In this document: piece by piece, positions 1-5,485 of the stretch
Layout: each line of letters opens with the position of its first letter
How positions within the stretch are numbered: the stretch's first letter is position 1
Assembly (NCBI GenBank): GCA_031082105.1
Contig: JAVHLO010000047.1
Span: 3,842-13,041, forward strand
DNA: 9,200 bases
Source: Planctomycetota bacterium
GTDB taxonomy: Bacteria > Planctomycetota > MHYJ01 > JACQXL01 > JAVHLO01
Direction of reading: 5' to 3'
Notes under the pieces: model-generated
Seen by the model: the letters and a program-made list of their open reading frames with translations, nothing else
What the model was told of the DNA's origin: nothing
Database searches by the model: none
Program-made: the position numbers and the translations under genes

Positions 1-62
1 CAGAAAAGGCACCGAGGGAATGGCGCGCGTAGAGAAAAATAATCCCAATGGCCAAATCCTGA

Positions 63-251
63 ATTCCAACAAGCTTCCAAGGCCCAAATCCCAATAAGCC
101 GTTCGACATCCACCGGCGGACCTTCAAGTTCGCATTGAGGTTTCTTCAGGTCGCGGAAAAACTGCGCGGCATACCCCAGGCAAGGCTGGTGAGTGAACAG
201 CTTGCTCGCACAGGCGACTCAGATTGTCAGTGTCCTGAGCGCTATGTATAG
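63..251 (+). pseudogene. Decayed four-helix-bundle (23S rRNA IVP-type) gene fragment
   Basis: The frame open from 63 to the TAG at 249-251 reads NKPFDIHRRTFKFALRFLQ and then VAEKLRGIP...LVSEQLARTGDS. This matches the usual start of four-helix-bundle proteins of the 23S rRNA intervening-sequence family: NKPYDI, then RTFxFAxR, then a QLxRSGTS-like turn. Family likeness ends at about base 221, just where the conserved GANxxEA segment should follow, and the frame stops ten codons later. Family members run to about 115-125 residues, so roughly half is missing. An ATG at 20 opens a second frame (MARVEKNNPNGQ...) that would need a frameshift near 85-95 to join. The frame closing at 277-279 (IVSVLSAMYRQTE...) could be a remnant of the last helix, but this is weak. 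Members are found inside 23S rRNA genes and as stand-alone genes; their role is poorly known. This copy is almost certainly dead. Confidence 0.6.
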
Positions 252-252
252 G
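224..252 (+). promoter_or_regulatory. Possible sigma70-like promoter for the SPASM gene
   Basis: TTGTCA (224-229) and TATAGG (247-252) are separated by exactly 17 bases. They match the -35 and -10 consensus at 5 of 6 and 4 of 6 positions. Transcription would start near 259, about 80 bases before the ATG at 342. The site lies inside the decayed four-helix-bundle cassette, so the cassette may now supply the promoter. This is consensus matching only. Confidence 0.3.
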
Positions 253-341
253 CAAACTGAAATAGAAAACAGACGGTGACCCTTGAGATTTGGGATTTTA
301 TTGGGATTTGGCTGTTGGGATTTGGGATCTTGAGCTAAGTC

Positions 342-1940
342 ATGCCGAAGACGCTCGGACTCTTTCAAGCCGACCTCTCATCGAACGGTATCGGGCTGCG
401 CAGCCGGCTCTTGGAGCCGCTCCTGGCGGGCAAGCCGCTCATCAGGCGGATAGTCGAGGGCATCGCCGCCTGCAAGAGCATCTCGCGCGCGGCGGTAGTT
501 GTCGAGCCAAAGGATGCCGCTCTCATCGCCGACGCTCTTCGGGGCACGGACTGCCGCGTCATCGAATCGGCCTTGCCGGACGTGCCGCTGCGCTCGATCT
601 GGCGACGGGCGCGCAAGTGGGCGCTGAACGGCTGGGCGGGCGGGATCGGCGATACGTTCCTCTTCGCCGAGGAGGGCAATCCGTTCGCCATGTCGTTCGC
701 CGCGGAGAAAGAAGGCGCGGATATCGTTGTAAAGTTCTCCGCGATGTCGCCGTTCGTCGATCGCGAGATGGTCGATGCGATGGTGGCCGAGCTGATAGAG
801 AAGAAGGAAGCGGCCAACCTGCTCCATTCCGCCGCGCCGCCGGGTTTCAGCTATGAGATCTACTCCAGGAAGATACTGGAACTGATGGCCCGGGCCGGCA
901 CGACACTGCAGGATTTTCTCCAGTTCAGGCCGACGCCTGGCGGCGCGCCCGGGCTTGACCCGACGGTCACGCAATCGTTCTTTCTGCTGCCCGCGGAGAC
1001 GGCATCAGCCAACTACAGGTTTATGGTCGATTCGCGCAGAGGGATTGAGCTTGTCTCTTCGCTCATCGAGCGGCGCGGGGTTGAGGTCCTGTCCGCGCCA
1101 TGCCTGGAAACGATCAGGTTCCTGGATACGCAGCCGGACCTGTGGGCCGGGCGGATTCCGTGCGAAGTGGATTTCGAGTTCGGGGACGGGTCCGCCGGGC
1201 CGCAGCGCGCGGCGGTACTGGAAGGGCTCGTAGACGAGCTTGTAGAGTTTGACGATGTCAGGCTGTCGATCGACCTTCCGGACAACGCGACCGGGCTGGA
1301 CGAACTTGGTAGACTGCTGACCAAGGCGCGCTCCGCCGGAATCTACGGCCTGCACGTGGGCGCGCACGCAACCGCGGTGTCGCCGGGACTCCTCGCACGG
1401 TGTGTCGAGGCGAAGGTCGACGTGATTTCGGTCCGGTTGAGCAGGGACCCGGATTCCGGACCCGGCTCGGACGTCGAATCGCATACGAAGGTGATCGAGA
1501 ACGCGCGCGCGATGATCGAGCAAGCGAAAAACTCCGGCGGGTCCGCGCCGTTCATCGTGCCCGAGTTCGTCGTGACCAGGGACAACTGGCATGAACAGGA
1601 GTCGTTTTTCGATTCATGGTTTCCCGGTACCGGGCACGTGGTCTTCAGGGTCTTTGACGATCGCGCGGGCGCCGTCGAAGACAGGGCGGTGATGCACCTG
1701 GCGCCGGGACGCAGGCGCGTCTGCCGGAAGATCATGGACCGGCTGTACGTAAGGTCGAACGGTGACGTACCGGTATGCTGTGTCGATTCCGACTCGGGGC
1801 GCGCGCTGGGCAGCGCGGGCCGGGCTCCGCTCGCCTCGATGTGGCAATCCCGGACGCTCTCCGATCTGCGCCGGGCCCACGCGGCCGGTGATTTCACGAC
1901 TTTTCCGCTCTGCGCGAAGTGCAATTCGTGGGCGGAATGA
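342..1940 (+). CDS. Nucleotidyltransferase-like / pseudo-radical-SAM protein with SPASM domain (spiro-SPASM-like)
   Basis: The 532-residue protein has three parts. Residues 1-160 resemble the sugar-nucleotide cytidylyltransferase fold: a GLRSRLLEPLLAGKPLIRR stretch (19-36) followed by a VVVEP strand (52-56). Residues 270-440 look like a radical-SAM barrel in strand pattern (RIPCEVDFEF at 271-280, VRLSIDLPD at 306-314, VDVISVRLS at 359-367). However, the cluster-binding CxxxCxxC is absent: only C274 lies where it should begin. The C-terminus is a SPASM-type iron-sulfur site with C461, C479/C480, C524 and C527 around the pattern LYVRSNGDVPVCCVD. As I recall, spirochetes carry a family named spiro-SPASM with this design and no known activity. 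It probably binds an Fe-S cluster but should not do standard radical SAM chemistry. The ATG at 342 has no clear Shine-Dalgarno. The substrate is unknown. Confidence 0.75.
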   Translation: MPKTLGLFQADLSSNGIGLRSRLLEPLLAGKPLIRRIVEGIAACKSISRAAVVVEPKDAALIADALRGTDCRVIESALPDVPLRSIWRRARKWALNGWAGGIGDTFLFAEEGNPFAMSFAAEKEGADIVVKFSAMSPFVDREMVDAMVAELIEKKEAANLLHSAAPPGFSYEIYSRKILELMARAGTTLQDFLQFRPTPGGAPGLDPTVTQSFFLLPAETASANYRFMVDSRRGIELVSSLIERRGVEVLSAPCLETIRFLDTQPDLWAGRIPCEVDFEFGDGSAGPQRAAVLEGLVDELVEFDDVRLSIDLPDNATGLDELGRLLTKARSAGIYGLHVGAHATAVSPGLLARCVEAKVDVISVRLSRDPDSGPGSDVESHTKVIENARAMIEQAKNSGGSAPFIVPEFVVTRDNWHEQESFFDSWFPGTGHVVFRVFDDRAGAVEDRAVMHLAPGRRRVCRKIMDRLYVRSNGDVPVCCVDSDSGRALGSAGRAPLASMWQSRTLSDLRRAHAAGDFTTFPLCAKCNSWAE

Positions 1941-1953
1941 GGACGCCCGGGCG

Positions 1954-1978
1954 ATTTTGGATTTTAGATTTTGGACTG
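1954..1978. repeat. GATTTTGGATTTTAGATTTT low-complexity repeat
   Basis: Just after the SPASM gene stop there are tandem units of the GATTTTGGA/GATTTTAGA type. They are compositionally unlike the GC-rich surroundings and resemble the TTGGGATT blocks at 41-330. The tract is followed within 20 bases by the paired-hairpin repeat at 1996-2078. It has no coding sense. Confidence 0.6.
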
Positions 1979-1995
1979 CGGATTGACGGTGAATC

Positions 1996-2078
1996 GTCAT
2001 TCCCGCGTAAGCGGGAATCCAGTGTCCGGAACGGCGGCAAGAGAATTTCGACTGGATTCCCGCTTGCGCGGGAATGAC
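1996..2078. repeat. Paired-hairpin MITE-like element (GTCATTCCCGC type)
   Basis: Two 28-bp arms, 1996-2023 and 2051-2078, are inverted copies that match at 27 of 28 positions. They are separated by 27 bases. Each arm is itself a hairpin: ATTCCCGC, a 4-base loop (GTAA or TTGC), then GCGGGAAT. The core ATTCCC...GGGAAT recalls the dRS3 and REP-type repeats of Neisseria and many environmental genomes. The element lies between the SPASM gene and the GIDE gene and ends 41 bases before the latter's ATG, so it would be in that gene's 5' leader if transcription starts upstream. It has no protein of its own and would have to be moved in trans. Confidence 0.85.
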
Positions 2079-2119
2079 AGTGGGTCCGCCTGCCGTATGT
2101 AGTCGAGTGGAGCAGCAAA

Positions 2120-3052
2120 ATGGTAGAGAACATCGCGGTCGTTGCGGTCGCCGTCTTTCTCGTGCTGTACGGTACGAGAGACCTGGTGAAACTGCTCAGC
2201 CTGCAGAAGCGGCGCCGGATCATCCGGGCTACGCCGACAACGCCGGTCGGCAAGGTCGAAAAAGGCTTCGTCGAACTGAAAGGGCAGGCGCTGCCAATCA
2301 AGTCGGATCTGCTGCTGACGAGCCCGATATCGGGGGCAAAATGCCTCTTCTGGCGGTACGAGATCCAGAGACAGAGATACTCCGGACGGACAGGTCTGGT
2401 TTGGGAGACCATCAAGGAAGACCAGTTGGGCGAGAGCTTTGTCATGCGCGACAACAGCGGCGCGGCGGTCATCAACCTTCACGAGGTCGAGATCGACCTC
2501 GTCCGCGACCGGACGGAACATATCAGCCCCGGCCAGGTTCTGTTGCCCGAAGTACAGCGGTTCTTCAGGGTGGTCGGATTCGATTTTGCCTCGGGACCGA
2601 CGAAGGGGCCGGCGGCGGACGCCGCTCCGGCGCAGTCCGGCGATGCGGGGAAACCCGCGCCTTCCACCGGCAAGCCACCCCTCGCTTTCGCCCCGGACGG
2701 TCATTGTCCCGGGCCGAGCCTGGCCAGCCTCGAGGCGGGCCGGGCTTGCAGGACCGAGAGCCAGGGCCTGGTGCGAGTCATCGAATCATACCTTCTGCCC
2801 GGCGACGGCATCTACGTGCACGGCTATGCCTCGCCGACCGAGCCGGAGGTGCTCCTGGAGGACGCGACGAAGGCGCGGGTGACCATCGCCGCGAATCCGG
2901 AATCGCCGGCATTCTTCATCTCGGACAAGACTGAGCCGATGCTCCTGCACGAACTGGAGGAGGAGAGTCGTGTTCTATTCCTCTGGCTGGTGGGCCTGTT
3001 CGGCCTTGCCGCGCTCTTGCTCGCCGTGGTGATCTCGGGCAGGCAGCGCTAG
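2120..3052 (+). CDS. GIDE-domain membrane protein without RING
   Basis: The 310-residue protein begins with a membrane segment (residues 4-19) and a basic stop-transfer stretch (QKRRRIIR, 29-36). A GIDE-type core follows: SPISGAKCLFWRYEIQR (68-84), VWETI (94-98), ESFVMRDNSGAAVINLHEVEID (105-126), YLLPGDGIYVHGYA (224-237) and FFISD (265-269). A second membrane segment spans 286-306. GIDE is the central domain of the eukaryotic mitochondrial ligase MUL1/MAPL. Prokaryotic members lack the RING finger, as here, so ubiquitin ligase activity should not be assumed. Residues 158-216 are a Gly/Pro/Ala-rich insertion that splits the core and is probably disordered. The ATG at 2120 has GGAG at 2108-2111, eight bases upstream. 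The two-membrane-segment layout puts the core on one face of the cytoplasmic membrane. The molecular function is unknown. Confidence 0.75.
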   Translation: MVENIAVVAVAVFLVLYGTRDLVKLLSLQKRRRIIRATPTTPVGKVEKGFVELKGQALPIKSDLLLTSPISGAKCLFWRYEIQRQRYSGRTGLVWETIKEDQLGESFVMRDNSGAAVINLHEVEIDLVRDRTEHISPGQVLLPEVQRFFRVVGFDFASGPTKGPAADAAPAQSGDAGKPAPSTGKPPLAFAPDGHCPGPSLASLEAGRACRTESQGLVRVIESYLLPGDGIYVHGYASPTEPEVLLEDATKARVTIAANPESPAFFISDKTEPMLLHELEEESRVLFLWLVGLFGLAALLLAVVISGRQR

Positions 3053-3084
3053 CGGTCCGTGACATTTGGAATTGAGGAATCAGT

Positions 3085-3107
3085 GCCGCGACCGCAAGGG
3101 AGCGGTA
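3085..3107. repeat. REP-like repeat, CCGCGACCGCAAGGGAGCGG type
   Basis: The stretch contains the hairpin ACCGC (3091-3095), loop AAGGGA, GCGGT (3102-3106). Its reverse complement, beginning ACCGCTCCCTTGCGGTCGCG, resembles a dispersed repeat I recall from planctomycete and related genomes. It lies about 30 bases after the GIDE gene stop. Only one copy is in the window, so repeat status rests on recall. Confidence 0.4.
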
Positions 3108-3202
3108 GACGTCCGGCCGCCCGGAATTTGAATTGTCACGAACCACTGGCCAGGACTATTTGCGAACACTGAGTAGAGCGGCAACGGGGCGTCACACGGG
3201 TA

Positions 3203-3226
3203 GCCCCCCCGCTTCAGCGGGGGGCC
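3203..3226. repeat. Strong C/G hairpin with TTCA loop
   Basis: CCCCCCGC (3205-3212) pairs perfectly with GCGGGGGG (3217-3224) across the loop TTCA. It is not followed by a run of T, so it is a poor intrinsic terminator. It looks more like another dispersed palindromic repeat. It could still act as a transcript 3' end-protecting hairpin downstream of the GIDE gene. Confidence 0.6.
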
Positions 3227-3260
3227 TTCGCACTCCATAGAGCGCTTCGCCGGGATACAC

Positions 3261-3292
3261 GGGCGAGCCGCCGGCCCGGAACGCCCTTTTTT
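3261..3292 (+). terminator. Possible rho-independent terminator
   Basis: GGGCG (3261-3265) pairs with CGCCC (3282-3286), followed directly by six T (3287-3292). The 16-base loop is long, and a competing 5-bp pairing (CGGGC 3260-3264 with GCCCG 3274-3278) exists. The T-run right after the stem and a promoter starting two bases later support a transcription boundary here. Confidence 0.4.
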
Positions 3293-3293
3293 C

Positions 3294-3322
3294 TTGACTG
3301 TTGATTCCGAAGAATGTAAATT
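3294..3322 (+). promoter_or_regulatory. Sigma70-like promoter ahead of the prepilin peptidase leader
   Basis: TTGACT (3294-3299, 5 of 6 to consensus) and TAAATT (3317-3322, 4 of 6) are separated by 17 bases. They sit in an AT-rich pocket of an otherwise GC-rich gap. The predicted start, about 3328-3330, coincides with the 5' end of a long-range helix (3328-3341 with 3387-3399). If used, it gives a leader of about 395 bases before the prepilin peptidase start, or a separate small RNA. Confidence 0.45.
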
Positions 3323-3327
3323 ATAGC

Positions 3328-3399
3328 GTCTTCGAGGGCCCTCCCGGTTGTGACCCTTGGTCCGGGGCGGATTGTCTCGGTTGAGGGGGCCCGGAAGAC
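3328..3399 (+). ncRNA. Possible structured leader or small RNA
   Basis: GTCTTC (3328-3333) and GGGCCC (3336-3341) pair with GGGCCC (3387-3392) and GAAGAC (3394-3399). This gives a 12-bp helix broken by a 2-by-1 internal loop. TC 3342-3343 may extend it with GA 3383-3384 across a two-base bulge. Inside, CCCGG (3343-3347) can pair with CCGGG (3362-3366). The outer helix starts at the predicted +1. It matches no riboswitch or housekeeping RNA that I recognise; the c-di-GMP riboswitch core is not apparent. Helices this GC-rich can arise by chance in GC-rich DNA. Confidence 0.25.
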
Positions 3400-3499
3400 C
3401 GGCCCGGATGTCCAAGACGGGTGCCGCTCGGAGTAGTGAAGTAGACCTTTCCGCCTCAGCGGATCCGGCCGAGGCGGACAACCCCGAGCACATTGTTGA

Positions 3500-3614
3500 A
3501 AGCCACAGAAAAACACAGAACCACACAGAAGCGAATGCAGGAGCGCAAGAAGACCGTCAACCAGATCTCTTGACTCGCTCCTCTTTCTGTGTCCTTCCGT
3601 GGCTTCTGTGGCTT
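3500..3614. repeat. CACAGAA-type long inverted repeat
   Basis: The left arm (3500-3530) carries CACAGAA-like units, beginning AAGCCACAGAA and ending ACACAGAA. The right arm (3585-3614) is its imperfect reverse complement, TTCTGTGT...TTCTGTGGCTT. The outer 11 bases pair exactly, and the arms enclose 54 bases. No transposase is present. The element ends 110 bases before the prepilin peptidase start and can form a long hairpin in that gene's leader. It gives rise to spurious open frames, including an ATG at 3599 inside the right arm. Confidence 0.8.
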
Positions 3615-3724
3615 CAGGGGAACGTGAACAGCGGCCGCAGGATTTGGACTTCTATCTCAGATCTTGTGGACTCAGGATCCCAGTTTTCCGTCCCGCGGCA
3701 AGCCCGGCATCGTTTGGAGCAGCC

Positions 3725-4576
3725 GTGCCTCGGACCTTCTTCATAGTCTACGCCGGCCTGCTCGGCGCCGTGGTCGGCAGTTTCCTCAATGTCTGCATCT
3801 ACAGGCTGCCCCGGCAGTGCATGTCGATCTTGAGACCGGGTTCGCGGTGTCCACGGTGCCGGACGCCGATCAGGTGGTACCAGAATATTCCGATCTTGAG
3901 TTACCTGGCGTTGGGAGGCAGGTGCGCCACCTGCAAAGCGCCGATATCGCTGCGATACCCGCTGGTCGAGCTGCTGACGGGCCTGATATTCGCCGCGATT
4001 GCGATGGATGTCTTGGTTGTGCCGGGGCCGTTTCCGACTTCGAACGAGATCGGCCGGTTCTTTGCGAATAGCACGCTCGTGGCGATGTTGCTCGCCACGA
4101 CCATCATAGACCTCGATCACAGGATCGTCCCGGACGAGATAAGCCTCTCCGGACTGGTCATCGGGTTCGTTTTCAGCCTGCTTCTGCCGTCGATGCACGG
4201 GACAGGCCTGATTTCGGGAAGCGAACACCTCGGTGCGTTCCTGTCCGCCGCGCTCGGTGCCGGGGCCGGGGCGGGTGTCGTATTCGCCGCGGGCCTGCTC
4301 GGTAAGCTCTTGTTCAAGAAGGAGGCCATGGGGCTCGGAGACGTGAAGCTGATGGCAATGGTCGGCGCGTTTCTGGGTTGGAAGTTTGTGCTCCTGGCTT
4401 TCCTGCTGGCATGTTTCTTCGGGTCCATATTCGGTATCGTGCTCCGGCTGGTGACCAGAGACCAGTACATCGCGTTCGTCCCGTACTTAGCGCTCGGGTC
4501 GGCGGTCATGCTGTTCTGGGGTCACCACGTGCTCGGGTTCGTTTCGAGGCACGTGCTCCGGTCTATTCCGGTCTAG
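3725..4576 (+). CDS. pilD: Type IV prepilin peptidase / N-methyltransferase
   Basis: An inner-membrane aspartyl protease that removes the leader of type IV prepilins and pseudopilins and methylates the new N-terminus. From the GTG at 3725 it has 283 residues, normal for the family. The N-terminus has the hallmark GSFLNVCIYRLPR (18-30). The cytoplasmic zinc-type domain has C42/C45 and C67/C70, followed by SLRYPLVELLTG. The catalytic aspartates lie in TTIIDLDHRIVPDE (125-138; D129 and D131) and in GLGDVKLMA (203-211; D206). Hydrophobic segments cover most of residues 80-275. The frame stays open back to an ATG at 3599, but that start lies inside a repeat and would add 42 hydrophilic residues before the first membrane segment. 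GTG 3725 has GGAG at 3716-3719, five bases upstream, so I prefer it. The protein serves the pilus whose ATPases are encoded downstream. Confidence 0.93.
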   Translation: MPRTFFIVYAGLLGAVVGSFLNVCIYRLPRQCMSILRPGSRCPRCRTPIRWYQNIPILSYLALGGRCATCKAPISLRYPLVELLTGLIFAAIAMDVLVVPGPFPTSNEIGRFFANSTLVAMLLATTIIDLDHRIVPDEISLSGLVIGFVFSLLLPSMHGTGLISGSEHLGAFLSAALGAGAGAGVVFAAGLLGKLLFKKEAMGLGDVKLMAMVGAFLGWKFVLLAFLLACFFGSIFGIVLRLVTRDQYIAFVPYLALGSAVMLFWGHHVLGFVSRHVLRSIPV

Positions 4577-4626
4577 TACTGTACTGCAATCCGACAGAAC
4601 TTTGTTTTGTTTGACAAGATTCTTTC

Positions 4627-4705
4627 ACCGCAAAGAACGCAAAGCGCGAGAGTCAGTTGCAGGGCCAAGTTCTTTTCGCTTTGCGATCTTTGCGTGCTTT
4701 GCGGT
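4627..4705. repeat. CCGCAAAG-type inverted repeat element
   Basis: The left arm ACCGCAAAGAACGCAAAG... (4627-4649) and right arm ...CTTTGCGTGCTTTGCGGT (4683-4705) are 23-base inverted copies with about four mismatches. They enclose 33 bases. Each arm is built from GCAAAG units. It belongs to the broad class of CGCAAAG/CGCAGAG palindromic repeats seen in many environmental genomes. It sits between the prepilin peptidase and the OmpA-domain lipoprotein. The rest of this 213-base gap (4577-4789) shows only a Shine-Dalgarno, GAGG, at 4778-4781. Confidence 0.8.
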
Positions 4706-4789
4706 TGATTTGGTTGCGGCTACGCTGCGCCAGGTAATCTGTGGTTCCTGGAGTGATTCAGTTTTCCTGTTTTTCGTGAGGTCACGGTC

Positions 4790-5485
4790 ATGAGAAGGAT
4801 TGGCGCGTCATCGGCAAAGATGTGGTTCGTTTTCCTGGCGCTTGTGTGCGCCGGTGTAGCGGCATCAGGGTGCAGCACTGCAAAGCTCGATCAGCAGATC
4901 GAGGAGCAGAAATCGCTGATCGCCCAGCTTGAGAACGAGAAGTACCAGCTCCAGACGCAACTTACAACGGAGAGGGCGGCGAATGCGGATCTGCAGAGAA
5001 GGTTCGTCGCCGGCAAGTCCGAGCCTGCTACCGGCCCGGGGCGCGCGGTGACACGCGGTTCCGGCGCTGCGGCGCTGGAAGGGTTCGGTGTGAAGGGCGT
5101 CGAGATCGCCGAGGTCGACGGGTATCCCGCGGTCGTGCTCTCCGCAAGCATGCTGTTCGATGCCGGCAAGGCGACCGTCTCCAAGTCGGGTCAGGCGAAG
5201 CTGGCCGAGATAGCGCAGGTGCTGAAGTCGCGCTGCCCCGGCTGCACCGTCAGGGTCGACGGCCACACGGACAACACGCCGATCAAGAAATCCAAGTACG
5301 CAACGAACTGGGCGCTCTCCGCCGCGCGGGCTGAAGCGGTGCTCAAGTACCTGATCGACACGGCCAGGTTCGACAAGACGAAGGTGTTCCTGGCCGGGTT
5401 CGGCGACACGAAACCGCGCGAGTCCAATTCTACGGACGCCGGCAGAAAGGCGAATCGCCGCGTTGAATTGGTCATAATGGACTAG
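4790..5485 (+). CDS. OmpA-family peptidoglycan-binding lipoprotein
   Basis: The 231-residue protein starts with a lipoprotein signal: a basic start, a hydrophobic core (11-24) and a lipobox-like AASGC with the lipidated cysteine at C28. Residues 32-72 form a likely coiled coil (heptads around IEEQKSLIAQLENEKYQLQ). A Gly/Pro/Ala linker follows, then an OmpA C-terminal domain (about 103-231) with VDGHTDNTPI (156-165), NWALSAARAEAVLKYL (173-188), AGFGDTKP (202-209) and NRRVELVI (222-229). D161 and R180 fit the diaminopimelate-binding pair of OmpA/Pal domains. It should anchor the outer membrane to the cell wall; Pal-like or accessory lipoproteins are the nearest types. The linker and coiled coil argue against classic Pal, and without other tol genes I do not name it. 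GAGG at 4778-4781 lies eight bases before the ATG. The next gene follows after 154 bases. Confidence 0.88.
   Translation: MRRIGASSAKMWFVFLALVCAGVAASGCSTAKLDQQIEEQKSLIAQLENEKYQLQTQLTTERAANADLQRRFVAGKSEPATGPGRAVTRGSGAAALEGFGVKGVEIAEVDGYPAVVLSASMLFDAGKATVSKSGQAKLAEIAQVLKSRCPGCTVRVDGHTDNTPIKKSKYATNWALSAARAEAVLKYLIDTARFDKTKVFLAGFGDTKPRESNSTDAGRKANRRVELVIMD

Larger units (their letters stand above)
41..330. repeat. Inverted TTGGGATT repeat blocks flanking the IVP remnant
   Basis: The left block holds AATCCCAA at 41-48 and 87-94. The right block holds the reverse complement TTGGGATT at 290-297, 301-308 and 315-322, plus one imperfect copy at 322-329. The longest perfect inverted match is 14 bp, CCAAATCCCAATAA at 84-97 against 298-311. 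The blocks lie on either side of the four-helix-bundle fragment, and the right block ends 11 bases before the next start codon. Translated, such repeats give the PNPKSQ-like tail seen at the front of the fragment. The layout suggests a small cassette with repeat ends, but no target-site duplication was established. Confidence 0.65.
3053..3724. other. Gene-free, repeat- and hairpin-rich gap before the prepilin peptidase
   Basis: No credible protein is encoded in these 672 bases. Open frames crossing it on either strand run through repeats and resemble nothing I recognise. In order it holds: a REP-like hairpin (3085-3107), a C/G-rich hairpin (3205-3224), a possible terminator (3261-3292), a promoter (3294-3322), a foldable leader (3328-3399), a TCCGCCTC/GAGGCGGA inverted repeat (3450-3457 and 3471-3478) and a CACAGAA-type inverted repeat (3500-3614). 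From 3615 to 3724 I see only the Shine-Dalgarno GGAG at 3716-3719. Confidence 0.7.

Noticed and set aside
1996..2078. CRISPR-like repeat pair
   Set aside because: The two copies are inverted rather than direct, there is only one spacer-sized interval, and no cas gene is present.
3328..3480. c-di-GMP riboswitch, 6S RNA or SRP RNA
   Set aside because: The conserved cores of these RNAs were looked for by eye and not found. Only generic GC-rich helices are visible.
3080..3526. 148-residue minus strand frame in the same gap
   Set aside because: It spans several hairpins and the predicted terminator/promoter junction, with a composition dictated by the repeats.
3599..3724. N-terminal extension of the prepilin peptidase from ATG 3599
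   Set aside because: The ATG lies in the right arm of the CACAGAA repeat, and the extra 42 residues are hydrophilic and unlike the family. GTG 3725 has a good Shine-Dalgarno and puts the first membrane segment at the start.
3357..3746. 129-residue + strand frame in the gap before the prepilin peptidase
   Set aside because: It crosses the TCCGCCTC and CACAGAA inverted repeats and has no family likeness, so it is chance coding.
4611..4616. Perfect TTGACA as a -35 box for the lipoprotein gene
   Set aside because: No -10-like hexamer lies 15-19 bases downstream; that stretch is the CCGCAAAG repeat arm.
4602..4793. 63-residue frame between the prepilin peptidase and the lipoprotein gene
   Set aside because: It runs through the CCGCAAAG inverted repeat, has no ribosome binding site and resembles nothing known.
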